Shown piece by piece: positions 37,931 through 48,800 of a DNA stretch of 64,000 nucleotides. The DNA lies in assembly GCA_023313575.1 (NCBI GenBank), contig JAJTTP010000004.1, positions 1,984,001 to 2,048,000 on the forward strand, written 5' to 3'. The notes beneath the pieces are model-generated. The model was given only the letters and a program-made list of their open reading frames with translations. It ran no database searches and had not been told where the DNA came from. How positions within the stretch are numbered: position 1 is the first letter of the stretch; every line of letters starts with the position of its first letter. The DNA comes from Eutypella sp. D-1. Its lineage: Eukaryota > Ascomycota > Sordariomycetes > Xylariales > Diatrypaceae. The translations under genes and the position numbers were made by a program.

Positions 37931-39328
37931 ATGTCGAACATACAGCCATACAACATCTCAATCCCAGAGTCGGAGATTGACACACTAAATCAGAAGCTGT
38001 CCTTGGCAAGATTCCCAGAAAGCAGCGATGACGACTGGGAGCGCGGAACGCCCGCGGCGGACTTGAAGCGAATTTCGCAGTATTGGCGTGAAGAATTCAA
38101 CTGGAAGTCCTACGAGGAACGACTGAACCAGCTGCCTCACTATGAAGCCACAGTATCCGTCGACGGGTTCGATCCATTCCAAATGCATTTCATCCACCAG
38201 AGAAGTGAGGCACAGGATGCGATCCCCCTGCTGTTCATCCACGGCTGTGCGTATACCTGCTCCATCTATGAGCCACCGTATATACTGATAAATCGGTGCG
38301 CATTATAGGGCCAGGTGGTTTCTTCGAGGCTTTTAAGATCCTCCCGCTTCTTGCTGAAAGTGAGAAGAACGGTGGGCCTGCCTTCCATGTAGTTGTGCCT
38401 TCGCTGCCCAATTTTGGGTTTTCCGAGCGCGTTGGCAAGCCGGGGTTTGGAATTGCACAGTATGCCGAGGCCTGCCACAAGCTTATGCTGGGTCTTGGAT
38501 ACGAGAAGTTCGCAGCGCAAGGCGGAGACTGGGTATGACAAGTAGCCTCAACACGGCGATCAAGCACCTATGCTGACATGCAACCTAGGGAAGTGCCATT
38601 GGACTCAAATTTGCAGCACTCTACCCCGAGTCTCTGCGAACGTTGCATCTCAACCTCGTGGTTGCTCCGCCACCTCCTCCAAGCTCTCCTTTCGCCTACA
38701 TCCAGCATCTGGTCACGCATTTTCTTAATCTATACACGCCACAGGAGGTAACAAGTCTTAAAGCAGGTAAGGACTATCAGGCGAATGGCAGCGGCTATTT
38801 CTTGATCCAGAAGACGCGTCCCAACACAATCGGCGCGGCGCTGGCCGATAGCCCGGTCGGCCTGCTCGCCTGGATCTACGACAAGCTGGTGAGCTGGACG
38901 GATGATTACCAGTGGACCGATCAGGAGATTTGTGAGTGGGTGAGTGTGTATTGGTTCAGCAGGGCAGGGCCTGCGGCCAGTGTGGTTATCTACCATGAAG
39001 CGAACAAGGCAAACTGGAGGCCAGTAACTGCCGCGACTGAAGTCAAGATGGTAAGTTCAAACAACTGCGGGGGCAGATGCATCCATTCATCAGCTGTATA
39101 TGTTGCTAACTAATTACATAGGGGTTCTCATACTTCCCCAAGGAGTTATTCGGGACGCCGCGAGCATGGAACCGACGACTCGGCGACGTGGTATTCGAGC
39201 ACGAACATGAGCGCGGTGGCCACTTTGCCGCTTGGGAGAGACCTGAAGAACTTGTGGGGGATTTGCGAGTCTTGTTATCCCCTGGAGGAGGCGCTCACAA
39301 TGCTGTGAGAGCCTCCAAGGACAAGTGA
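37931..39328 (+). CDS. Epoxide hydrolase (alpha/beta hydrolase)
   Basis: Four exons: 37931-38246, 38309-38532, 38589-39050 and 39122-39328. Introns are 62, 56 and 71 bp and the product is 402 aa, the normal length for microsomal-type epoxide hydrolases without a membrane anchor. The N-terminal EHN domain occupies about residues 1-105 (PYNISIPESEIDTLNQKL). The oxyanion motif HGWPG (from residue 104) is restored by splicing across intron 1. The nucleophile Asp179 is in GGDWG, split by intron 2. The catalytic His368 is in GGHFAAWE. The TRPNTIG...DSPVGLLAWI block holds lid residues. It would open epoxides to vicinal diols by a covalent Asp-ester mechanism, for detoxification or secondary metabolism; the substrate is unknown. 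There is no signal peptide and no biosynthetic neighbour. Confidence 0.93.
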
Positions 39329-40284
39329 TGGAGAAGCTGCAGGTGGCATGCAACGCTGTTCCCTAAATTTTGGGTAGAATTCAGGAATTTATGAACGTCA
39401 GTAATCTAGCGTGTCATGATATTTGATCTCCTTCACTGCAATGTTGAGGGGCTAGATGTGAAGTTCATTGTGAAAGGGCCGGCTTTTCAGAATGAGGTGA
39501 GAATGGCCTAAAGATGGGAAGTAATAGTTTCCAGGTTTGGCGGCTTGGTCCCTATTGTACTTCGTAGGTGGCCGATACTTAAAAAGTGGTAGGTACCTAG
39601 GTAGGCCTCTACATGGTTGGCATGGACCAATCAACTCCATTGCATTTCTTACATGTGATTATCTAATAGGAAAAAGGTACTGTCTGGGTAAGCTTTCCAG
39701 GCAGTACTTGCCTTAGATACTTAGGTACCTACAAGTAATCAAGGCCACCTTAGTATGATACATGGCATTACTTCAATAACAAGGGATGCTACACCTTTAC
39801 CTTATTAACATACAATCACTTCAAATAACAACAACAGCCATCATGATCATAACAGCTGGAGAGACAGAATATTCGGTTTTTAGGTAAACTAGCCACCTAC
39901 CTATCCATATAAATAGGTTCACTCAAGAAACCTACCTAGCTATACGAACTAGCCGGAGCTTCCTAGTCGGTTGAGCAGCGACCGCCTTGAAGTTGCGTAC
40001 AAGCTACTAATTGGTAATCGGAGGATTCGCCAATTCCTTCGTGTACGCACGCGGTCTACTGCACACCACTTCACCCCTTTACATGTAGTATCCAGCCCAG
40101 GACATACTGCAGGGGAGTCTTGATTATCGACTTGAAAGATAGAATAAGGGCTCGGGGATCTCTATTAGGGCCCCCGTCCCTTTTGGCGACGAAAACCCTG
40201 TAAATTTCGTCGTCGCGTTAAGCCCACTTCGTGCAACCTAGATATCTACTATCCTCCTCTCTGTAGGAGAGAGTACTCGCTGCC
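39329..40284. other. Intergenic, promoter of rad3
   Basis: About 950 bp of non-coding DNA. Motifs GGTACCTAGGTAGG (39590) and ACTTAGGTACCTAC (39719) recur. A (TTTCGTCGTCGCG)-like segment lies near 40205, about 80 bp upstream of rad3. No gene seen. Confidence 0.55.
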
Positions 40285-42737
40285 ATGAAGTTCTTCATCG
40301 ATGATCTCCCGGTACTTTTCCCGTACCCACGCATATATCCGGAACAATATGACTACATGTGCGACCTGAAGAGGACGCTCGATGCCGGTGGTCACTGTGT
40401 ATTGGAGATGCCTTCAGGTACGGGCAAGACCGTCTCTCTGTTGTCGCTCATCATTGCCTACCAGCAACATTATCCGGAACATCGGAAGCTTATCTATTGC
40501 TCCCGTACCATGTCCGAGATTGAGAAAGCCCTTGCTGAGCTGAAGGCACTCATGAAGTTCCGCGCCGAGGAGTTAGGTCACGCCGAGGATTTCCGCGGCT
40601 TGGGTCTAACAAGTCGGAAGAACTTGTGCCTCCATCCCTCCGTAAAGAGAGAAAAGAGCGGTGCCATCGTTGATGCGCGATGTCGTAGCTTGACCGCCGG
40701 CTTCGTCAAGGAGAAGAAGGACAAGGGTGAGACTGTCGACACCTGCATCTATCATGATAACCTCGATCTCCTTGAACCGCATAACTTAATTCCGAACGGG
40801 GTATGGACCCTCGATGACCTACTGAGGTATGGCGAAGAACATAAGCAGTGCCCTTATTTTACTGCGAGGCGGATGGTATGTTCCCCTGCCACCTTTCCCT
40901 CTGAAGATCACGTCCCTTACTTACTATCTGAGAATTTCAGATGCAATATTGTAATACAATCATCTACTCGTACCATTACCTGCTGGATCCCAAGATAGCA
41001 GAGCGCGTATCTAAGGAATTCTCCAAGGACTGCATCGTCGTATTCGATGAGGCGCACAATATTGACAACGTCTGCATCGAGTCTCTCAGCACTGATATTA
41101 CCGATGAATCGCTGCGCAAAGCCACGAGGGGAGCCTCAAACCTCGAGCGTAAGATAAGCGAAATGAAGGAGACAGACCGCGAACAGCTGGAAAACGAGTA
41201 CCAGAAACTAGTGGAGGGCCTCCGCGATGCCGACGAAGCGCGCCAGGAAGACGCGTTCATGGCGAACCCGGCCCTGCCAGACGACTTACTAAAGGAGGCT
41301 GTTCCGGGCAACATACGAAGGGCGGAGCACTTCATGTCATTTCTCAAACGGTTTATCGAGTATCTAAAAACACGCCTAAAAGTACGACAGGTCATATCAG
41401 AGACGCCCCCCTCGTTCCTAACGCATCTCAAAGAGCACACTTTCATCGAGAAGAAGCCCCTGCGCTTCTGCGCCGAGAGACTGACTTCGCTCGTCAGAAC
41501 GCTCGAGCTGACCAACATCGAAGATTATCAGCCCCTCCAAGAAGTCGCTACCTTCGCCACCCTGGTCGCTACTTATGAGAAGGGATTTTTACTGATCCTC
41601 GAGCCCTTCGAGTCAGACTCAGCCAATGCGGCGGTGAATCCGGTGCTCCACTTTACCTGCCTGGACGCAGCGATCGCCATCAAGCCGGTTTTTGATCGGT
41701 TCAGCTCCGTGATCATCACTTCGGGGACTATGTCGCCCTTGGAAATGTACCCGAAGATGTTGGGTTTCTCGACGGTTGTGCAGGAGTCGTATACGATGAC
41801 GCTCGCGAGGAGGTCTTTTCTGCCCATGATTGTGACCCGAGGGAGTGATCAGGCCTCCATCTCCACCGGCTTCCAGGTCCGGAACGAGCCAAGCGTGGTG
41901 CGCAACTATGGCAACCTACTGACCGAGTTCTCCAAGATCACGCCCGACGGGATGGTCGTGTTCTTCCCCTCGTATCTTTATATGGAGTCGATTATTAGCA
42001 TGTGGCAGGGCATGGGGATCCTTGACGAGGTGTGGAAGTACAAGCTGATTCTGGTCGAGACGCCGGATGCCCAAGAAACCTCGCTGGCACTCGAGACGTA
42101 CCGCACGGCGTGCTGCAACGGGCGCGGTGCCGTGCTCCTATGCGTCGCGCGTGGCAAGGTCTCGGAGGGGATCGATTTCGACCACCAGTACGGGCGGACG
42201 GTGCTCTGCATCGGGGTGCCGTTCCAGTACACGGAGTCGCGGATCCTCAAGGCGCGGCTGCAGTTCCTGCGGGAGACGTACCGGATCCGGGAGAACGACT
42301 TCCTGTCGTTCGACGCGATGCGGCACGCGGCGCAGTGCCTGGGGCGGGTGCTGCGGGGCAAGGACGACTACGGGATCATGGTGCTGGCGGACCGGCGGTT
42401 CCAGAAGAAGCGGGCACAGCTGCCCAAGTGGATCAACGAGGCGATGCACGAGGGGGACAGCAACATCAGCACGGACATGGGCGTCATCGCCGCGAAGCGC
42501 TTCCTGCGCGAGATGGCGCGGCCCTTCGCGCGCAAGGACCAGGAGGGCGTCAGCATGTGGAGCCTCGACGACCTCCGCGCCTACCAGCGCCGCAAGGACG
42601 AGGAGCGCATCCGCGAGCTCCGCCAGGTCGACCTCGGTGCCGTCGAGGCCCTCCGTCGCGCCCAGGAGGCCCGCGTCGCCGAGGATGAGTACGATATGGA
42701 TGATGATGACCTCGATGAGATGATGCAGCTCGAGTAG
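40285..42737 (+). CDS. rad3: DNA repair/TFIIH helicase Rad3 (XPD/ERCC2)
   Basis: Two exons, 40285-40875 and 40941-42737 (65-bp intron, GTATGT...TTCAG), give 795 aa, close to yeast Rad3 (778). It is the 5'-3' ATP-dependent helicase of TFIIH in nucleotide excision repair and Pol II initiation. Walker A PSGTGKT is at residues 43-49. Four Fe-S cluster cysteines sit at 115, 133, 154 and 189, matching the family spacing. The DEAH box is at 233-236 in VVFDEAHNIDN. C-terminal helicase motifs include SEGIDF and QCLGRVLRGKDDYG. The tail ends in an acidic DDDDLDEMM run. The ATG starts the canonical MKFFIDDLPVLFPYP. Codon use turns strongly GC-rich in the last 650 bp. It converges on prp3 with 458 bp between stops. 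Confidence 0.98.
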
Positions 42738-43195
42738 GAATTTGGCTCGTGTTCGTCCTAGTCTCTTTGGTAGAAGGGGGTTTTGGGGGGGACAGCACTT
42801 ATACATACGTATTCAGGTACGCACCACTTGGGAGGTTAGGTAGGGAAAGAAAGATCTACGATAAGTCTCTGAGACGGGTTTCTAGAAGAAAGGTTTCCTT
42901 TTCATGCCGATCTACGTGCGAATGCGAAAAAAGTAGGGATAGGATCGAAAGACGCTTTTACGGCAGTTAATTCCCTTTAGGAAATTCCACAAATGCATCT
43001 ACCATTTTCCGAGAAAGACAAGACTTAGATGCCATCACCAGAGTGGGAAACACGTTAATAGTAGGGCGTTGATAGCAATTTAATTTATTTAAGTGGTATA
43101 CGACAGTATACTACGACGCCCGCTTGACTCCGCAGGTGATATGATATGATTGAGCCCGCTCGACTACACTGCCTACACTACACCACCACACCACA
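42738..43195. other. Convergent intergenic region rad3 / prp3
   Basis: 458 bp of shared 3' flank, AT-rich from 42955 to 43110. It contains an ATGATATGATATGAT repeat near 43137 and a CACTACACCACCACACCACACTACAC run ending at the prp3 stop. No gene seen. Confidence 0.6.
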
Positions 43196-45002
43196 CTACA
43201 CGGAGGATTTGGCCTGCTGCCAGAAGCTGTCCATCTTGGCGCGCTGCAGCGTCTCCCTGGCCTCGGCGTCGGTCTCGCACACCTTGCTGCCCCACTTGCG
43301 GAACCCCCTTTCCTTCAGGTCGCCCTCGAAGAGCAGGCGGCACCGGTTGAGGGCGAGGTCGCGCAGGTTGCCGCTCTCGTCCTCGGCGAGGAGCCACTGT
43401 CGCTGGTTATCGGCGTCGCCGTAGCGGTCGCGGTCGCGGTCGCGCAGGGGCGCGTTCTCGGTCCAGTCGATGCGGTTGAGCATCAGCTTGCGGTACTTGT
43501 TGATGGCCCAGGAGCCGCCCTCGGCGATGACCAGGCTGCGCTTTGGGTGCATGACCACGATGCCCGTCAGCCCGAGCTGGTCGGCGTTCATGTTGATCTT
43601 GTACCGGTGCTGCCCGTTGGCCAGGCTGTCGATCACGAATACTAGCAGGTGCAGGCCCTTGGCCGCGTCCTTCTCCTGGTTCGCGGCCAGCTTCTCGTGC
43701 CGCTGCTCCCGGCTTAGCTTGCGCTCCTCGTTGGTTTCGACGTGCTGCGCGTGCCGCTCTGCGATCTCCCGGTTCACGCGCGCCTCCACTGCCGTCGGGT
43801 CCTTCACGGCTTCTTCGCCCAGTACGCGCATCCTAAGATCGAGAGGTTAGCCGACGTTCGTATCATCGCGCGTTGCTTTTTTTCTTTTTCTTGTCTTTTT
43901 CTCTTTCGGATTCGATCTTCTTCAATGAGGTTTGGAGGGACTTGTGACTTACAGATTTCCCTTCTTCACCTTCGGGGGAGGTGGCGGGACCAGACCCAGA
44001 CGGATCTTGGCCTGTTCCTCCTTCATCTCAGCCATGCGGCGTTGCCTTCTCAGCTTCTTTGTCTCCTTCTGGGTCAGGTACATTGGTTTCGGCGGAGGGG
44101 CGAGCTTGTCTTGTGGCGGTTCGATGGCTACGGGATGCTGGACGTAGCTTGTGATGATGGTATCGGGGGAGTCGATCTTCAAGGCGGCATCGTCGTCGAT
44201 GTTGTCGTAGTTCTTTCCCTCTACTAAACCCTCGTCCCACCACTCGATGTCAGGGGGTGCCTCGATGACGAAGTTCTTCTCTACGTCGATGTCCTCGTCG
44301 ATTCCGACCTGAAGGGGTAATCGAATGCGTTAGTAAGAAGTAAGGATTTGGTCGGGAGAGGGAGGGGGATGGAGAAGGGGAGGGGAAGAAGAAGAGTGGT
44401 CTCACCTTGCGGGTCTGGGCGGCAATTTTCTTCTTCAAAGCCTCGAGGGCGGCCTGGCGTCTCAGTGCGTTGGCCTGCTGGATATATTTGCCTTTCTGGT
44501 TGAAGATGAGCTGACGGGCCTGTCGTGGCTTGACGCCCTGGCCACCGAGATTCGGGTCATAGTAAGGGTTGTTCCTCGCGTCTTGTTGGGAGGGGCCAGC
44601 GAGGTCGGGGGTCTTTTGTTTCTTGGAAGCGTTGTCGTTTCGATTACGCGATTTGGAGAAGGAGGAGGTGGTGACTTTGTTAAGGTCTTGAAGAGCCGGG
44701 TGAAGTCCAACGTTGAGACCGCCTCTCGCGCTGGGGACAGGAGTGGCAGGGCTCGCAGTAGTAGTGGAAGCGGAAGCGGAAGCGGAAGTGGTGGCAGCTG
44801 ATGATGAGGGACCCGGACCCGAGGCTGAGGCTAAGGCTGGATGTAGATCGACATTGAGACCACCTTTGGCCTTGCTGGTTCCTATCGCGGCGGAAACACG
44901 AGCCTTGAGAGCGGCGAGCTTGTCGGCAGCGGATTCGGGTTTCTGAATTCGGGAGGAGGTATCGTGACGCGGACCCAGGCCGGGTGAACCGTGCCTGTCC
45001 AT
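43196..45002 (-). CDS. prp3: U4/U6 snRNP protein Prp3
   Basis: Three exons, 44406-45002, 43953-44308 and 43196-43832, with introns of 97 and 120 bp, give 529 aa. Prp3 is a U4/U6 di-snRNP scaffold needed for tri-snRNP assembly before spliceosome activation in the nucleus. The N-terminus has two similar GGLNV(D/G)LHPAL motifs (about residues 45-55 and 90-100). The middle holds the conserved PRP3 domain (LTQKETKKLRRQRR, NLMRVLGEEAVKDPTAVEA). The C-terminus is the DUF1115 region (HLLVFVIDSLANGQHRYKINMNA, shown in part as KINMNADQLGLTGIVVM). Joining NL to MRVLG over intron 2 restores a strictly conserved segment. It shares an 828-bp divergent promoter with rpa190, and a (GT)n tract lies 20 bp upstream of its ATG. 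Confidence 0.95.
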
Positions 45003-45019
45003 GATTGTGGAGGTATTGT

Positions 45020-45062
<43 letters not shown>

Positions 45063-45830
45063 ATGGCGAGGGATGACGAGTGATGGCGATGTGATGTATG
45101 GGGTGAGGAGTATGTAAGGGAAACGAGCTTTGAAAACGAGCTTTGAAAATGCGTTGTTGTAGTAGTAGTAGAGGAGCAGAAGTCCATAGTACCAAGTAAT
45201 TGGAAAATGTAACCAAATGAATGTACCTATGTAGCTATAGGTATCTGGGTAAGTATCTACCTTTAGATGTAACTTAGCACTATGACCCGCGTAGCCTAGC
45301 TTGCCCAGATAAGCGATAAGATAATAGTGTGCATGGCTAGCTTAAACCGCTAGTCTACAAATAGTTTAGATTGACTACACTATCTACTGCTGCCCGCCAT
45401 CCTGCCACTGATTACCGCCAAAAAGTTCTGAGAATTCTGAGCATCCTGGTAGTAGTAGTAGAGAGAGCTCTTCATGTAATAAGTCAATTTTATTACCTTA
45501 ACGAATTTTTTCTTCTAAGTACTCCGAGTTGTTCGATCGTCAAGTATGAGTACGGAAAGAATTGTCTTCGCTAACTTTGCCAACTTATAGAAGAAAAAGA
45601 CCAGAAGAAAAAGGCAAGGCAAGCAAGATGCGTCAGGATATCTAGGTGTTGTCGTAGACATCTGGGTATCCATCCATCCATCTTTATTGTTGTGTACTGC
45701 CTCTTGCAAGTTTTTTTTATTCACGACTATCAACTCTCAACTCTCAACTCACACTCTCACCACCTTCGTCGTCCACCCATTATTATTAAAATTATCACCA
45801 ACCCTTTAGACTCTTTAGAAGCCGGCAATC
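45003..45830. promoter_or_regulatory. Divergent promoter region prp3 / rpa190
   Basis: 828 bp between two divergent starts of ribosome and spliceosome genes. It holds the (GT)n tract, a tandem ACGAGCTTTGAAA pair near 45122-45149, TAG triplets near 45158-45175 and 45450, and TAGGTA-type motifs at 45225-45265. A pyrimidine-rich leader with CAACTCTCAACTCTCAACTC lies near 45730-45750, before the rpa190 ATG. Confidence 0.6.
45022..45059. repeat. (GT)n microsatellite at prp3 5' end
   Basis: About nineteen uninterrupted GT units, starting 20 bp upstream of the prp3 ATG. On the prp3 sense strand it reads (AC)n and would lie in the 5' UTR. Confidence 0.92.
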
Positions 45831-48800
45831 ATGAATGTCTCTCACCCCGTAGCTTCGGCTATCGAGAGTGTCGACTTTGATTTCCTCACTCCTGCCGAGA
45901 TCAAATCCATCTCCGTCAAGAGAATCGAAAACCCAACCACTTTTGATAGTCTCCTAAACCCTATACCTGGTGGTTTATATGATCCCGCTTTGGGTGCCTG
46001 GGGTGATCAATTGTAAGTCCAGACACGACACAGTAAGCATGCTTGCTAACAGCATCTCAGATGTTCAACATGTAACCTGGGCCCCTCCAGCTGCCCCGGC
46101 CATGTCGGTCATATCGACTTACCCGTCCCTGTATATCATCCAGTATTCATGGATCAGATCCTGCGCTTGCTCCGAGCGCAGTGTCTACACTGTCACAAAT
46201 TTCGTATGCGACGCCCCGACTTAGAACTCGTCGTATGTAAGCTTCGCCTGCTTCAGTTTGGTCTCATTGATGCCGCCCACTACCTCGACGACATCTCCCC
46301 CGACACCCCCGGCATACAGGTCGATGATGAGCCTCTATCCGATGGCGAAGAGACTTCTCTCGCCGAAAAGGTCACCCGCATGAGGCAAGTCTACACCCAA
46401 CGAGTCTTGAAAGCCCACAAGTCGAGCACCGCCGAGATAAGGAAAGGCAAGCATGAAGGCGCTTCCGAGGCCAGGAGGGAGGTCCTGAAGAACTTTTTAA
46501 AAGATATCACCAAGGGTCGAATTTGCGCTTCCTGCAAAGCCATATCCCCGAGCTACAGAAAGGACCGCTTCGTCAAGATCTTTGAGAAGCCTCTCAGCGC
46601 CAAGGACGAGGCCAAGATGGCTCAGGGAAGCTTTCGCATTAAGGATGCCCTTGCTCTCCGCCAGAAGGCGAAGACCTCCACCAAGCCCCTCAAAAAACCC
46701 AACTACGATTCAGATGAGGGAATCGCCGATATCGACCCCGCGTCCAGTGAGGGAGAGGCCGAACCCGAAGTGTCTGAGGAGGACGAGGGCGATGGTGAAG
46801 AACTCGACGAGAATGGTGATGTCATAATGGGTGATTCGGCCACCGTAAAGACTCCCAAGGCCAAGAAGACCGACACGGCCAAGCCATCTCAACGATACCT
46901 TACGTCTTTCGAGGTCCAGGCGCGCCTTCGCCTATTATTTGAAAAGGAGCAAGAAATTATGGCCCTGGTCTATAATTCGAGACCGCTTGGCAAGAAGATA
47001 CCAGCGGACAACTTTTTTCTCCAGACTATCCTTGTTCCGCCCAACAAGTACCGTCCCGAGGCCCGTCAGAGTGACGGTGCCATCGCTGAGGCACAGCAGA
47101 ACTCACTATACAAGCAGATACTTACCGCGTGCACGACGATATCCCAAATCCACAAAGAAATTGCGGCTGCAAATGCCCCAAATTCTGAATCCCCTGCTCG
47201 TAGACGGGATATATCCGAGATGCACGAGGCCTGCGTGCAGTTACAAGAGTGCGTCAACTCTCTAATAGACCGAGACAGGAATCCAATCCGCGGAGCGGCC
47301 GGCAAGAGAAATGAAGACGGTATTAAGCAGAAGCTCGAGAAGAAGGAGGGTCTCTTCAGAAAGAACATGATGGGAAAGCGTGTCAACTATGCCGCCCGCA
47401 GTGTCATCTCACCTGATCCCAACATCGAGACCAGCGAGATTGGCGTACCTCCAGTGTTTGCCATGAAATTGACATATCCGGAACCAGTGACGAGCCATAA
47501 CTTTAGAGAGATGCAGCAGGCTGTCATCAACGGCGTCGACAAATGGCCGGGAGCTGCGGCCATCGAGAACGAAAACGGTCAAGTCATCAACCTCAAGAAC
47601 AAGTCAACGGAAGATAGGGTCGCTCTAGCCAATCAACTACTCGCTCCCTCTAGCCATATATACAGCGGTATTAAGGGGAAGAAGGTCCATCGCCACCTAG
47701 GCAATGGAGATGTAGTAATAATGAATCGGCAGCCGACGCTCCACAAGCCATCTATGATGGCTCATCGGGCAAGAGTGCTTCCCGGCGAGAAGACCATACG
47801 CATGCACTACGCAAACTGCAATACTTACAATGCCGACTTCGATGGCGACGAGATGAACATGCACTTTCCTCAGAATGAGTTGGCGCGTGCCGAAGCCATG
47901 AACATAGCAGACACGGATCACCAATATCTCTCAGCTACCGCTGGAAAACCTCTGCGTGGTCTGATTCAGGACCATCTTTCCGTATCAGTTGCCCTATGTA
48001 GCAAGGACACATTCTTCGACAGGGGTGCTTATCACCAACTTGTATATAATGCTCTCCGGCCGGAAAGTGGGCACATTACGACCGAGAGGCTGGTGCTGGT
48101 ACCCCCAGCCATCATGAAACCCGCTAAACGGTGGACCGGAAAGCAGGTCATTACGACAATTCTGAAGAACATCAAGCCGGCGGGCTGTGGTGACCTTTGG
48201 CTCACGAGCAAATCATCCATCAAGGACAAGGCCTGGGGAAAGTTCACCGAGGAAGGTACCGTCCTCTTCCAGGATGGTGAGTTCATCTCGGGCATCCTCG
48301 ACAAGTCGCAACTGGGTCCTTCGTCCGGCGGATTCATCCACTCAATACACGAGATTTGGGGGCCGCAGGTGGCTGCAAAGCTGCTAAGTTGTATGGGTCG
48401 GCTGTTGACCAGGTACCTCAACATGCGGGCTTTCACCTGTGGCATGGACGACCTGAGGCTTACGCCCGACGGCGAGAAGAATCGCAAGAATAAACTCCAA
48501 GATGCAAATCAAATCGGTCTAAAGGCTGCTGCCCGGCATGTGAGCTTGGACAACCAACCCGATATGGACAGTACGAACCCGACACTGCTTGAACGCCTTG
48601 AGGAAGTCATGCGGGATGATAGCAAACAGGCCGACTTGGATAGTGTTATGAACGCAGCCAGTCAGGTGCTCTCCAGTGCGGTCACCTTAGCCTGTCTCCC
48701 GGTCGGACTCGTGAAACAGTTCCCGAAGAACCAGATGCAGTCGATGACGACGTCTGGTGCTAAAGGAAGCGGTGTCAACGCGAATTTGATTTCCTGCAAC

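Noticed and set aside
37931..39328. Epoxide hydrolase as part of a secondary-metabolite cluster
   Set aside because: Its neighbours are rad3 and non-coding DNA. No synthase, oxygenase or transporter lies nearby.
42032..42806. Open frames of about 220 codons in other frames over the rad3 3' end
   Set aside because: They have the same cause as at rpa190: composition-driven absence of stops over a conserved helicase domain.
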